From assembly GCF_051859345.1 (NCBI RefSeq), contig NZ_JBHYFV010000002.1, positions 62,001 through 126,000 of the forward strand: a stretch of DNA of 64,000 nucleotides. Reading direction: 5' to 3'. A program made the translations under genes and the position numbers. The notes beneath the pieces are model-generated. The model made no database searches, was not told the origin of the DNA, and saw only the letters and a list, made by a program, of their open reading frames with translations. This DNA is from Marivita sp051859345 (GTDB lineage: Bacteria > Pseudomonadota > Alphaproteobacteria > Rhodobacterales > Rhodobacteraceae). Below are positions 9,033 through 19,427 of this stretch, in pieces; positions within the stretch are counted from its first letter, which is position 1; each line of letters begins with the position of its first letter.

Positions 9033-9851
9033 GTGGCATGTGCTGTACTTCTGCCTCGGCTCGCGATGGCTGAACCTGTTTGTGACGATACGGTCCAGAA
9101 GGTCTGCATCGAAACGGTGCAAACGGGTGATCAGGTCGTCTTCTACGGCGAGAACCGCCATAGTTTGCTTCCCGTCACCGTCAATCTTGAGCTGTCATTG
9201 ACGAACTTGACTCGAACTCAAGGTGCGGCTGGACCGTTTGTGCTTGATGGCAACAAGCGCGAGCGCCTGTTCACGCTGACGCAAAGACGCAATGCGTCAT
9301 GGTCCTACAGGTACAATTTCACCTGGAGCCGGGGGGACATCACGGCCCGGCATGATGACAGTGTCAGTTATCGTCTGCCTTTTCCTTCTGGACGGTCGTT
9401 CAATGTCGGTCAAAGCTGCGATGGTGCGTTTACCCATTCCGGCGCACATCGCTATGCGATTGACTTCAATATGCCCGAAGGCACCCCGGTCCACGCGGCG
9501 CGTGCCGGAGTCGTGGTGTCGGTCAAAGAGGATTCGCGCCGCGGTGGGGCAAGTGAAAATTACCAGGACGACGGAAATCACGTCATCATCAAGCATGCCG
9601 ACCGAACATTGGGACAGTATTTCCATCTGAAACCCAATGGCGCATCAGTCAGGCTGGGAGATCGGATACAGGCGGGATCGCTTATTGGTTATTCGGGGAA
9701 TACGGGCCAATCCACCGGCCCGCATTTACATTTCGATGTGATCAAAGGTGCGGCAGGGATCAAGAGCGAGACGATACTGATCCGTTTCAACACCTCACGC
9801 GGTCCGGTGCGATGCCCCTCGCGGGGCACAACACTGAGCGCTGCCAACTGA
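9033..9851 (+). CDS. Secreted M23 family metallopeptidase
   Basis: A peptidase of the lysostaphin/LytM fold, probably cleaving peptidoglycan peptides in the periplasm. The zinc ligands are visible as HRYAIDFNMPEGTPVHAARAG (H and D of HxxxD) and GPHLHFDV (HxH). The N terminus is a hydrophobic export signal ending LAMA. The first standard start in frame is GTG at 9033, which gives an export signal with no positive charge. The frame continues upstream with Arg residues to an ATT at 9009 placed just after GGAGACGGAAGA, so a non-standard start or a sequence error is possible. It stands alone after the sat terminator. Confidence 0.82.
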   Translation: MACAVLLPRLAMAEPVCDDTVQKVCIETVQTGDQVVFYGENRHSLLPVTVNLELSLTNLTRTQGAAGPFVLDGNKRERLFTLTQRRNASWSYRYNFTWSRGDITARHDDSVSYRLPFPSGRSFNVGQSCDGAFTHSGAHRYAIDFNMPEGTPVHAARAGVVVSVKEDSRRGGASENYQDDGNHVIIKHADRTLGQYFHLKPNGASVRLGDRIQAGSLIGYSGNTGQSTGPHLHFDVIKGAAGIKSETILIRFNTSRGPVRCPSRGTTLSAAN

Positions 9852-9857
9852 CGTTCG

Positions 9858-10085
9858 TCAATGCACCGTGACGGGTGCGAAATCGTTCTGACGCGCCAAC
9901 ATGAAGGCCAGCTTCCGGTCTTTCACAAGCGCCAGACGCTCACCATCGGCCCGGTGGACGGCATAAATGGTCTCTTGATCACCAACTTCATCCTGAACAT
10001 CCTCGGGCAGGTCAGCCACGGCAACCGGGCGGACATAAACAAGGTTGGACTGGTCTGCATCTTTGAAATCGAACGGCGTATTCAT
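9858..10085 (-). CDS. DUF1150 family protein
   Basis: A 75-residue acidic protein with the DUF1150 pattern (YVRPVAVADLPEDV, then ETIYAVHRADGERLALVKDR). It is encoded three bases downstream of the small heat-shock gene and is probably cotranscribed with it, as is usual in alphaproteobacteria. The function is unknown; a role in the heat-shock response is suggested only by the neighbour. Confidence 0.85.
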   Translation of the reverse strand: MNTPFDFKDADQSNLVYVRPVAVADLPEDVQDEVGDQETIYAVHRADGERLALVKDRKLAFMLARQNDFAPVTVH

Positions 10086-10088
10086 GGT

Positions 10089-10502
10089 CTACCCCTTCTT
10101 GATCTGGATTGTCTGAACCACGGTCTCTGGACGCAACAGGGTCAGATCGACATGCAGCAGCCCGTTTTCCATGATCGCCTCTCCCACTTCGACACCATCG
10201 GCAAGCACAAAACTGCGCTGAAACTGGCGCGCGGCGATTCCGCGATGCAGGAATACGCGGTCGGCACTGTCGTCATGTTGCCGACCTCGGATCACAAGCT
10301 GTCTGTCCTCAACGGTTATGCTGAGATCTTGTTCCCGAAATCCTGCCACCGCCAGTGTGATCCGATAGGATCCGTCGGACGTCTGTTCGATATTGAAAGG
10401 CGGATACCCATCGTTGCCGGACTTCGCCGTCCGTTCCAGCAAGCGTTCAAGTTGCTCGAACCCAAGCAGATGGGGATAAGAACCCAAGGTCAGTTTCGTC
10501 AT
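10089..10502 (-). CDS. ibpA: Small heat-shock protein, Hsp20/IbpA family
   Basis: A 137-residue alpha-crystallin-domain chaperone that holds unfolding proteins for refolding. Seen are YPPFNIEQTSDGSYRITLAVAGF at the start of the domain and IENGLL-type motif (IMENGLLHVDLT) near its end, with a short C-terminal IQI tail of the I-X-I type. The ATG at 10502 follows AAGGACGTGTCG. A sigma-32-like promoter sits about 65 bp upstream. The DUF1150 gene follows directly. Confidence 0.92.
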   Translation of the reverse strand: MTKLTLGSYPHLLGFEQLERLLERTAKSGNDGYPPFNIEQTSDGSYRITLAVAGFREQDLSITVEDRQLVIRGRQHDDSADRVFLHRGIAARQFQRSFVLADGVEVGEAIMENGLLHVDLTLLRPETVVQTIQIKKG

Positions 10503-10566
10503 CGACACGTCCTTTGCATAAAGCGACTGTGTGGTCACGGCCCCGTTTTGGCGACCGGTCTGGTAG

Positions 10567-10599
10567 AAATATGGGGACGCGCCCCACAAGACGCAAGGG
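10567..10599 (-). promoter_or_regulatory. Heat-shock (sigma-32/RpoH) promoter for ibpA
   Basis: On the minus strand, CCCTTGCG (-35) and CCCCATATTT (-10) are separated by 16 bases. This closely matches the RpoH consensus CTTGAA / CCCCATNT. The position leaves a 5' leader of about 55-60 nt before ibpA. Confidence 0.72.
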
Positions 10600-10665
10600 C
10601 TTTGCGGAATCACGGAATGCGGTTATCTTCAAAGTCTCAGCAACCGCAAGGGACCGCACAGCGTC

Positions 10666-10890
10666 ATGAATGCTCCTACTGATCTGTCGATGAAAACGGA
10701 CGATGTTCTGACGGTCGAACTCGAGGTCTTTCGCCGCGAGCATCGTGATCTGGACGACGCCATTCGGGCGTTGCAGAAAACCGGCACGGCGGATCAGCTG
10801 ACACTGCAGCGCCTGAAAAAGAAGAAACTGCGGCTGAAAGACAAGATCTCGCAGATCGAAGACCGGCTCTTGCCGGATATCATTGCTTAG
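10666..10890 (+). CDS. YdcH family protein (DUF465)
   Basis: A 74-residue, strongly helical, charged protein. The pattern EHRDLDDAIRAL ... LQRLKKKKLRLKDKI is the DUF465/YdcH signature, and it probably forms a short coiled coil. The function is unknown. It is followed by purE after 76 bases. Confidence 0.88.
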   Translation: MNAPTDLSMKTDDVLTVELEVFRREHRDLDDAIRALQKTGTADQLTLQRLKKKKLRLKDKISQIEDRLLPDIIA

Positions 10891-10966
10891 TCGTCCGGGC
10901 TGAGTTGCCCCTCTATCCGATCTGGCTATAGTGCCCGCTCTGAACACCTGAAGGGGCGCGATTGCC

Positions 10967-11461
10967 ATGTCAGACACCATCAAAGTGGGCATCATCATGG
11001 GAAGCCAGTCAGACTGGCCGACGATGAAGGCCGCGGCCGACATTCTGGACACGCTGGACGTGCCCTACGACGCGAAGATCGTCTCGGCCCATCGCACACC
11101 TGACCGGCTTTGGGACTATGGCAAGACAGCTGTGGACCGTGGTCTGCAGGTGATCATCGCGGGTGCCGGAGGGGCGGCGCACTTGCCCGGAATGATGGCG
11201 TCCAAGACCCGCGTGCCGGTGATCGGAGTCCCGGTTCAGACAAAAGCCTTGTCCGGTGTCGACAGCCTGTATTCCATCCTGCAAATGCCGCGCGGATACC
11301 CGGTGGCAACAATGGCGATTGGGTCGACAGGTGCGGCCAATGCGGGGTTGATGGCTGCGGGCATCCTGGCATTGCAGGATCCGGCGCTTGCGGCACGTTT
11401 GGACCAATGGCGCACGGACCTTTCGGACTCTATCCCAGACGCGCCCTCAGACGACGGATAA
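10967..11461 (+). CDS. purE: 5-(Carboxyamino)imidazole ribonucleotide mutase
   Basis: A 164-residue class I PurE that converts N5-CAIR to CAIR in purine synthesis. The motif GSQSDWPTM and the SAHRTP segment bind the substrate phosphate and ribose. AAGGGGCG precedes the start. It is followed after four bases by purK, the usual operon partner. Confidence 0.95.
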   Translation: MSDTIKVGIIMGSQSDWPTMKAAADILDTLDVPYDAKIVSAHRTPDRLWDYGKTAVDRGLQVIIAGAGGAAHLPGMMASKTRVPVIGVPVQTKALSGVDSLYSILQMPRGYPVATMAIGSTGAANAGLMAAGILALQDPALAARLDQWRTDLSDSIPDAPSDDG

Positions 11462-11465
11462 CATC

Positions 11466-12536
11466 ATGACGCTGTCTCTTCCGCTTGGATCAACCATCGG
11501 CATCATCGGCGGCGGCCAATTGGGCAGGATGCTGTCCGTCGCCGCCAGCAGGCTGGGTTTTCAATGCCACATCTTTGAACCGGGTGCCGAACCGCCGGCG
11601 GGACAGGTGGCTCAGCGCGTGACCACGGCCGCCTATGATGACGAGTCCGCGTTGCGCGCCTTTGGCAACGCTGTCGATCTCATCACCTATGAATTCGAAA
11701 ATATCCCCACCGCCGCGCTTGATCTGTTGCAGGATCTGGCCCCGATCCATCCGGGCCGCGAGGCGTTGCGGGTCAGTCAGGACCGGCTGACGGAAAAGAC
11801 CTTCCTGCAGCAACTGGGCCTGAAGACCGCCCCGTTCGCGGACATCACCGATGCCGCAAGTCTGGAAATGGCACTGGCAGAGATCGGAACCCCGTCAATC
11901 CTGAAAACCCGGCGCTTTGGATATGATGGCAAGGGTCAGGCGCGGATCACTGCGCCCGAAGACGCAGCGCAGGCATTGGCCGATATGCAGGGCGCACCGT
12001 CCATCCTTGAGGGATTCGTCGATTTCTCGCACGAAGTCTCCGTCATTGCCGCGCGTGGCCTTGATGGGGCGGTGGCCGCATTCGATCCGGGCGAAAACGT
12101 GCATTCCGATGGCATTCTTCGCACCACCACCGTTCCCGCACGCCTGTCCGCCAGTCAGCGCACCGACGCAGTCCTGATCGCCGCGCAGGTGGCGAATGCG
12201 CTGAATTATGTGGGGGTGTTGGGGGTCGAGCTGTTTGTGACACCGGGTGGTCTGATCGTGAACGAAATTGCGCCGCGTGTGCACAATTCAGGGCACTGGA
12301 CGCAGAATGGCTGCGCCGTGGATCAATTCGAACAGCACATCCGCGCCATCACCGGATGGCCTTTGGGCGACGGCCAACGCCATGCCGATGTAGTGATGGA
12401 GAACCTGATCGGTGACGATATGGAGCGCGTGCCGGACCTGGCCAAAACCCCAGACTGCGCGCTGCATCTATATGGCAAGGCGGAAACCAAGCCGGGTCGC
12501 AAGATGGGCCATGTGAACCACGTCAAGCGCGCCTGA
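11466..12536 (+). CDS. purK: 5-(Carboxyamino)imidazole ribonucleotide synthase
   Basis: A 356-residue ATP-grasp enzyme that makes N5-CAIR from AIR, bicarbonate and ATP. It starts with the nucleotide-fold GIIGGGQLGRML and later has KTRRFGYDGKGQ and NEIAPRVHNSGHWT, all PurK hallmarks. The open frame extends upstream into purE, but the ATG at 11466 gives the canonical N terminus. Confidence 0.95.
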   Translation: MTLSLPLGSTIGIIGGGQLGRMLSVAASRLGFQCHIFEPGAEPPAGQVAQRVTTAAYDDESALRAFGNAVDLITYEFENIPTAALDLLQDLAPIHPGREALRVSQDRLTEKTFLQQLGLKTAPFADITDAASLEMALAEIGTPSILKTRRFGYDGKGQARITAPEDAAQALADMQGAPSILEGFVDFSHEVSVIAARGLDGAVAAFDPGENVHSDGILRTTTVPARLSASQRTDAVLIAAQVANALNYVGVLGVELFVTPGGLIVNEIAPRVHNSGHWTQNGCAVDQFEQHIRAITGWPLGDGQRHADVVMENLIGDDMERVPDLAKTPDCALHLYGKAETKPGRKMGHVNHVKRA

Positions 12537-12583
12537 TCTTCTCTGGCTCAAAAATATCCCGCGAAGTTTGAGCGGCTGGCCCC

Positions 12584-13732
12584 TCAATCCCGCAGGAACC
12601 GTTCCGCCACCGGTCCGGACAGATGCGCCACTTTCCCCGCTGCAAATGTTGCCACAACGCGTCGCGTCTGCGGGTTTAGCACGATGAGATCAGCACGTTT
12701 TCCGAGTTCCAGGTCGCCACGATCCGTCAACCCAAGCATTTGCGCCGGACCAGCGGACACCATCCGCCAGGCGCTTTGCAGATCGCACAGACCAAGCTCT
12801 TCAAGCCGGAACGCGGCGCGCAGGGGCGACGGATAGTGGTAGTCCGAGGCCAGCGCATTGCACAGACCGGCTGCAACCAGATTCTGCGCCGCGATATTGC
12901 CCGCATGACTGGCGCCGCGCACCACGTTGGGCGCGCCCAGGACGATGTGCGCACCATCTGCGCGCGCCGCGTGCGCCGCTTCGAGCGTTTCGGGAAATTC
13001 GCTGACAGTCACCCCGCGCTTGGACGAAGCAACGCGATCTTCGGCGGTGCTGTCGTCATGGCTTCCCAGGACAATGCCCCGCCTGCGCAGGCTATCGGAC
13101 AGGTTATCCAAAGCGGCAGGCACCTCGGCTGATCGGGCGTGCAGATCCTGCATCAACGCCAGATGGGTCTCCGGGCTGCGGCCACTCTTGAGCGCCTGTC
13201 CGGTCAAACGTGGCGGCGTGCGCCCTTCGGCCAGGCGTTTGTGGGGCAGATGATCGTTGAAGACGACGTAACCGATATCAAAGCGGTCAATCGCAGCCTC
13301 GGCACGCGCAAATTCATCCATCAAATGCGTTTCAAGCCGCAATTGCAGGCGCAGGTCAACTGGAACCGAAGGTCTGACGGCGCAGACGCTTTCGAACACG
13401 TGTTCTGCAAAATCGGGGCCGCGCATACCGCCTTCCCAGCTGAAGAATTGCGCTAGCACGGCAGTGGTGATCCCATTGGCAGCCAACTCGGCAGCAGCCG
13501 CGACAACGCCGTATTCGGCCTCGCGCAGGGCGCCCCGACGTGGCGCCATGTGACGTTCGAACCCGTCTCCATGCGCGTCAACGATCCCCGGCAGAACAAG
13601 ATATCCGGACAGATCTATCTCGCGCCCCGCCCGACTGTCTTGCACATACCCTTCGGAAAGGGACAGCGGCGCGGCGCTCCAGCCGGACGGCGTCAGCACT
13701 CTTGCTCCGACAAACGTACAGTCAATCGCCAT
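12584..13732 (-). CDS. phnM: PhnM-like amidohydrolase (alpha-D-ribose 1-methylphosphonate 5-triphosphate diphosphatase family)
   Basis: A 382-residue metal-dependent hydrolase. In the C-P lyase pathway PhnM removes pyrophosphate from ribosyl phosphonate triphosphate. The metal-binding DAHGDGFERHMAPRRG, VVFNDHLPH and GSHDDST segments fit PhnM. No other phn gene lies in the window, so the substrate may differ. The start (ATG 13732) overlaps the stop of the upstream lipase-like gene by 11 bases, which suggests cotranscription. Confidence 0.82.
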   Translation of the reverse strand: MAIDCTFVGARVLTPSGWSAAPLSLSEGYVQDSRAGREIDLSGYLVLPGIVDAHGDGFERHMAPRRGALREAEYGVVAAAAELAANGITTAVLAQFFSWEGGMRGPDFAEHVFESVCAVRPSVPVDLRLQLRLETHLMDEFARAEAAIDRFDIGYVVFNDHLPHKRLAEGRTPPRLTGQALKSGRSPETHLALMQDLHARSAEVPAALDNLSDSLRRRGIVLGSHDDSTAEDRVASSKRGVTVSEFPETLEAAHAARADGAHIVLGAPNVVRGASHAGNIAAQNLVAAGLCNALASDYHYPSPLRAAFRLEELGLCDLQSAWRMVSAGPAQMLGLTDRGDLELGKRADLIVLNPQTRRVVATFAAGKVAHLSGPVAERFLRD

Positions 13733-14504
13733 CCGAAGCCTCCGGGCATATTCCGAAGATGCAGACCAGCTCTTCGGAATTGATCGCCTCGGTCCAGTCC
13801 AACTCCGGGTCAAAGCGACCAGTATGCAAAAAAAGGTCGACCTGCGCGATCACGGAGGGAGCTTGCATGATAAACGTATGGCTCACCGGCATCGTCAAGT
13901 GTGCGCGCATGCCCTTCACCTTGGTCGATGCGATCGACACCTTGCAATCGTCCTCACCCGCAATCAGACTAGAAAAGAACGGATTGAGCGAGCGCGTGCC
14001 CGCGATGACCCCCAGTTCGAAGTCCCCCGCTGGCAAGGACTTGGGCAGATCGTTCGGAGACGTTCCAAGCTGCTGCCCCGCAGGCCCATTGAGCCACTCA
14101 AACAGCTCCAATCCACCAAGTTGATCCACCAGTTCGCTGCCCTGATTGGGTGGTGCCAGCATGACGACCCGGCCCAGATTGGCCGGACGATTGTCCTGCA
14201 ACCAGAACCGCAACAGGATGCCGCCCATGGAATGGGTCACAAAATCCACCCGATCATCGCCGCAGTTGGCAACGGCGTCCGGCAGCGTTTCCTCGACAAG
14301 TGTCTGGATACGCTTCGTGGTTGACGGATAGCCGGGTGCCTTGACCACATAGCCTTTCGCCTCGAGAACCGATTGCATCAGGGCAAAGGATGTCTCTGTC
14401 CGTGCGAGGCCGTGCAAAAGGATCACGCACTCCGCACGCGCGGGCGCTGCTGCAGAGAGAAAGGTGATCGCGGTTGCGATGGACAAAAGGATGGTGCGGA
14501 TCAT
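13722..14504 (-). CDS. Secreted alpha/beta hydrolase (lipase-like)
   Basis: A 260-residue protein with a clear signal peptide (MIRTILLSIATAITFLSAAA, cleavage near ARAE). CVILLHGLART gives the oxyanion HG motif and THSMGG the nucleophile-elbow serine. It belongs to the triacylglycerol lipase/PGAP1-like group; the substrate is unknown. The 3' end overlaps the PhnM-like gene, so a link to phosphonate- or phosphate-containing lipids is possible but only inference. Confidence 0.8.
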   Translation of the reverse strand: MIRTILLSIATAITFLSAAAPARAECVILLHGLARTETSFALMQSVLEAKGYVVKAPGYPSTTKRIQTLVEETLPDAVANCGDDRVDFVTHSMGGILLRFWLQDNRPANLGRVVMLAPPNQGSELVDQLGGLELFEWLNGPAGQQLGTSPNDLPKSLPAGDFELGVIAGTRSLNPFFSSLIAGEDDCKVSIASTKVKGMRAHLTMPVSHTFIMQAPSVIAQVDLFLHTGRFDPELDWTEAINSEELVCIFGICPEASDGD

Positions 14505-14543
14505 GTGCGTCAGATACGCTGTGCCGTGGTCATTAGAAAGAGG

Positions 14544-15398
14544 CTAGCGCCGCGACGTCACGGCGAGAAGCACACCACCCAAAACCAAAAGGGCCGCTGT
14601 TGCGAGGCGCAAGTTCACTATTTCAGACAGCACCAGCGCGCCGCCCGCCATGGCAATGACAGGCACCGTCAACTGGGCCACGGCCGCCGTGCTGCCGCGC
14701 AGTTGCGGCAGGACCGTGTACCAGAGTGCGTAGCCAAGCCCCGAAGTCACTGCGCCAGAGACGACGGCCATGGTCAGGCCGAACGCGCTTGCGGTTGAAA
14801 TCCCCGTGTCGCCGGTGATCCCCGAAAGACCCAGCGCGAGGAACACGGCAATCACGGCGGCGATTCCGAAATTGGCCGCTGTCGCGCCCAGCGCGTCAGA
14901 CAAGCGACGCCCGTTCAGGGAATAAAACCCCCATCCAATCCCGGCGGCTGCCATCGACATGGCATGCCAGACACTTGGGGCAGAGGCCTGACCCGGCAAG
15001 AGCAACCACGCCAACCCACTAAAGGCCAACAGCGCCCCCGTCCATCGCTGTGGCGAGGGCCGTTCTCCGCAGAGAAGAGCACCGGCGAACATGGTGATCT
15101 GCACCATCCCGAAGAGGATCAGCGCGCCCAAGCCGGCATCAAGACTTTGATAGGCAACCGAAAATCCAAAAATATAGACAAGCAAAGACGACACACCCAC
15201 CAAGCGCCTTGTTCCACCAAGGGACAGTTTGCGATCCCGGAGCCACACAAGACTTGCGAGCATGATCGCACCAGCCAAAAGCCGAACCACGCCAAAACTG
15301 ATCGCGTCAATGTCACCGGCAGTGAGCGCGACCCGGTTCAGAATCGAGTTTGCCGCGAAGGCAAACATGGTCAGGGATGTGAGCAGAACCAGATGCAT
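14544..15398 (-). CDS. EamA/DMT family transporter
   Basis: A 284-residue inner-membrane protein with about ten hydrophobic helices in two EamA repeats. It starts MHLVLLTSLTMFAFAANSILNR, typical of metabolite exporters of the DMT superfamily. The substrate cannot be read from the sequence. It lies 39 bases upstream of the lipase-like gene on the same strand. Confidence 0.85.
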   Translation of the reverse strand: MHLVLLTSLTMFAFAANSILNRVALTAGDIDAISFGVVRLLAGAIMLASLVWLRDRKLSLGGTRRLVGVSSLLVYIFGFSVAYQSLDAGLGALILFGMVQITMFAGALLCGERPSPQRWTGALLAFSGLAWLLLPGQASAPSVWHAMSMAAAGIGWGFYSLNGRRLSDALGATAANFGIAAVIAVFLALGLSGITGDTGISTASAFGLTMAVVSGAVTSGLGYALWYTVLPQLRGSTAAVAQLTVPVIAMAGGALVLSEIVNLRLATAALLVLGGVLLAVTSRR

Positions 15399-15534
15399 GG
15401 CGATGCGTAGCGCGCGGCATCACCAGAGGCCATATCCCACGTTGCGAAAGATCGACCGTGCACCCGCGAAGACCCAAAATTCCCGGTGCAAAGAATGCTG
15501 CTTCATGCGTGAACCACTGCGAAACCCTGCAAGC

Positions 15535-15568
15535 CGGAAACAAACAAAGGCGCCCGAAGGCGCCTTTG
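15535..15568 (-). terminator. Rho-independent terminator of groESL
   Basis: 10-bp perfect stem CAAAGGCGCC / GGCGCCTTTG with a CGAA/TTCG tetraloop at 15545-15568. On the minus strand it is followed by TTTGTTTCC. It lies 54 bases past the groEL stop. Confidence 0.85.
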
Positions 15569-15621
15569 CTCAAACTCGTGACAGCATGTGCTGACCGGTA
15601 TCCCGAAGGATACCAGGCAGA

Positions 15622-17268
<1,647 letters not shown>

Positions 17269-17321
17269 CTCATAATCTCCACTAATTAGTCAGAGTTGGT
17301 GTTCGCGATCACGACGGGCGT

Positions 17322-17633
17322 TCAGGCAGCTTTCGCTTCTGCATCGTCCGAAATGATGCCGAGGATGTCCGACTCCTTCATGATGAGGAGTTCTTCGCCA
17401 TTGACCGTCACCTCGGTGCCCGACCATTTGCCAAAAAGGACCTTGTCGCCTGCGGCGACAGCCATCTCGATCAGCTCGCCACTGTCTTTGCGCGCGCCAT
17501 CGCCACACGCAACAACCATGCCTTCTGCAGGTTTTTCTTTGGCGCTATCTGGAATGATCAGGCCACCAGCAGTTTTATCATCGCTCTCAACGCGACGGAC
17601 CAGCACACGGTCATGAAGCGGTTTGAATGCCAT
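17322..17633 (-). CDS. groES: Co-chaperonin GroES (10 kDa)
   Basis: A 103-residue lid of the GroEL chamber. It shows FKPLHDRVLVRR at the N terminus, the mobile loop KTAGGLIIPDSAKEKP, and KVLFGKWSGTEV near the end. The first gene of groESL, preceded by a CIRCE operator and a vegetative-type promoter. AAGGAGACTCGAAG precedes the ATG. Confidence 0.98.
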   Translation of the reverse strand: MAFKPLHDRVLVRRVESDDKTAGGLIIPDSAKEKPAEGMVVACGDGARKDSGELIEMAVAAGDKVLFGKWSGTEVTVNGEELLIMKESDILGIISDDAEAKAA

Positions 17634-17691
17634 CTTCGAGTCTCCTTGCTCAAAGGTTTCACTTGAAAGTCCCTCGCTCTTCGAAGGACTG

Positions 17692-17718
17692 TTGTCACTC
17701 TATTGGTACGAGTGCTAA
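17692..17718. promoter_or_regulatory. CIRCE operator (HrcA binding site)
   Basis: TTGTCACTC-N9-GAGTGCTAA matches the CIRCE consensus TTAGCACTC-N9-GAGTGCTAA at 16 of 18 positions; one half is perfect. It lies between the groES promoter and start codon, where HrcA represses groESL in many bacteria. Confidence 0.9.
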
Positions 17719-17725
17719 CGGCGTG

Positions 17726-17754
17726 TAGTTAGGCATGCCAAGACAGTGAGTCAA
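17726..17754 (-). promoter_or_regulatory. groESL promoter
   Basis: On the minus strand: TTGACT (-35), exactly 17 bases, TAACTA (-10). The CIRCE operator begins eight bases downstream and would cover the start of transcription. The -10 context CCTAACTA also resembles RpoH-type -10 elements, so dual control is possible. Confidence 0.7.
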
Positions 17755-17807
17755 CACGCTTGTCAGCAAATTTATTCAGGTCTCGGACGGATCAGTCGCT
17801 GGCGTGA

Positions 17808-18572
17808 TCAGTAGCTTGGTGAGCGTTCTGCCCAACCCGCAAAAATCTTTTCCAATGCGACAACCACATAATAAAGCACGATACCCATCAGAGCGAGCGC
17901 AATGAGCACCGCAAACATCAATGGATAGTCCGAGTTCGTCTTGCCGGAATCAAACAGCGCGCCCAACCCGCGTCCATGCGGCGAGACAATCTCCATAAGG
18001 TTGGTTCCGATAAAGGCCAGCGTCACCGCCACTTTCAAAGCACCGAAAAACTCGGGCAAGGTCTTGGGCAGCGCGATTTTCCAGAAGATCGCCGTTTTGG
18101 ACGCCCCGAGAGAGCGAAGGATGTCCCGGTATTCCGGTTCAAGCGTGCTGAGCCCAATCGAAACCGAAACCGCAATCGGAAAGAACGAAATCATGAAGGC
18201 GATCAAGATGGTATTGAAGTTGTGTTGCCCGACGAACAGCAACGCCACGATGGGCACAACTGTCGCCTTTGGAATGGCGTTGAAGCCCACAAGCAACGGG
18301 TAAAGTGCATCGCGCATCAGCCGCGAGAACCCCATGACCATGCCAAGCAGCACGCCAAACGCGATGGCCAGAACGAGTCCGACCACGGTCCGCCACAACG
18401 TTTGCCACCCCATGACGATGAAAAGGTCCCAGTAGCGCGCATAGGCCGGTGGCAGGTCCGAGGGCGAGGCCATGACATAATTGGGCCAGTCGTTCACCCA
18501 GACCAGAAATTCCCAAAAAAGGCCAAAAATGACGATCGCGGCCACAGGCACCAGAATACTGCGTATGTTCAT
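17808..18572 (-). CDS. ABC transporter permease (nitrate/taurine/pyrimidine-precursor type)
   Basis: A 254-residue inner-membrane subunit with about six helices and the ABC-interaction (EAA) loop at YRDILRSLGASKTAIFWKIALP. It belongs to the SsuC/TauC/ThiX group of the binding-protein-dependent family. The ATG at 18572 overlaps the ATPase gene stop by four bases. It is the third gene of a binding protein, ATPase, permease operon. Confidence 0.88.
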   Translation of the reverse strand: MNIRSILVPVAAIVIFGLFWEFLVWVNDWPNYVMASPSDLPPAYARYWDLFIVMGWQTLWRTVVGLVLAIAFGVLLGMVMGFSRLMRDALYPLLVGFNAIPKATVVPIVALLFVGQHNFNTILIAFMISFFPIAVSVSIGLSTLEPEYRDILRSLGASKTAIFWKIALPKTLPEFFGALKVAVTLAFIGTNLMEIVSPHGRGLGALFDSGKTNSDYPLMFAVLIALALMGIVLYYVVVALEKIFAGWAERSPSY

Positions 18573-19375
18573 CGGCCTGCCTCGACTGAGTCTGTACGAC
18601 CCTGTGCAATCTGGATCTGATGGCGCAGGATGTTCAGCGCTTCGGCGGATTGTGGGGTGTAAAGATGTTCGATGTCCCTCTCGCCCGTCAGATGCACATC
18701 CATGACATATTGCGTCCGCGCCGGGCGTCCGGACAAAACCACAACCTGATCGGCAAGAAAGATTGATTCGCGCAGATCGTGTGTGATCAGGACACCCGTA
18801 AACGGCTCTTCGGCCTTGACCTTGTGCATGGTCTGCCAAAGGTCTTCGCGGGTGAAGGCATCCAACGCGCCGAAGGGTTCATCCAGGATCAGCACTTCTG
18901 GCTTGTGAACGATGGACCTGCACAGCGACGCACGCTGGCGCATGCCCCCCGACAATTCGCTTGGGCGTTTGTCCTCGAACCCTTCCAGCCCGACAAGCGC
19001 CAAAAGGCTGCGTGCGCGCTCTTCCTGATCGCGCTTGGACATCTTTGTCGGCACGATCTCAAGCGGCAGCATCACGTTTTGAAGGATGGTCCGCCATTCC
19101 AACAGCACTGGATTCTGGAACGCCATGCCGACGGTTGATTTTGGTCCCTTGACCAGTTCCCCATGCAACCAGACCTCGCCCTCATCCGGTTTCATCAACC
19201 CCGCAATCAGACGGGTCAAGGTGGACTTGCCGCAACCGGACGGGCCGACAACCGCGGCAAAACCACCTTCGGGCACGGTCAATTCCAAGCCATCAAGCAC
19301 TGGCAACGGGCCGGCCTTGGTCTGGTAGGCGTGCCGCACGCCTTTGATTTCAATCAGAGTATCGGACACGCGCAC
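18569..19375 (-). CDS. ABC transporter ATP-binding protein (SsuB/TauB-like)
   Basis: A 268-residue ATPase with Walker A GPSGCGKST, signature LSGGMRQR, Walker B VLILDEPFGALD and the H-loop ITHDLRES. It energises the adjacent permease. The substrate is set by the binding protein, not readable here. Confidence 0.92.
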   Translation of the reverse strand: MRVSDTLIEIKGVRHAYQTKAGPLPVLDGLELTVPEGGFAAVVGPSGCGKSTLTRLIAGLMKPDEGEVWLHGELVKGPKSTVGMAFQNPVLLEWRTILQNVMLPLEIVPTKMSKRDQEERARSLLALVGLEGFEDKRPSELSGGMRQRASLCRSIVHKPEVLILDEPFGALDAFTREDLWQTMHKVKAEEPFTGVLITHDLRESIFLADQVVVLSGRPARTQYVMDVHLTGERDIEHLYTPQSAEALNILRHQIQIAQGRTDSVEAGR

Positions 19376-19427
19376 CGCCTGGGGTCACAGGGCCAACCGA
19401 ATAATCCAGGCTGGCCCAGAGTTGGAG

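Noticed and set aside
12546..12573. GCTCAAA...TTTGAGC inverted repeat after purK
   Set aside because: Only 7 bp with a 14-base spacer; no T tract suitable for a terminator.
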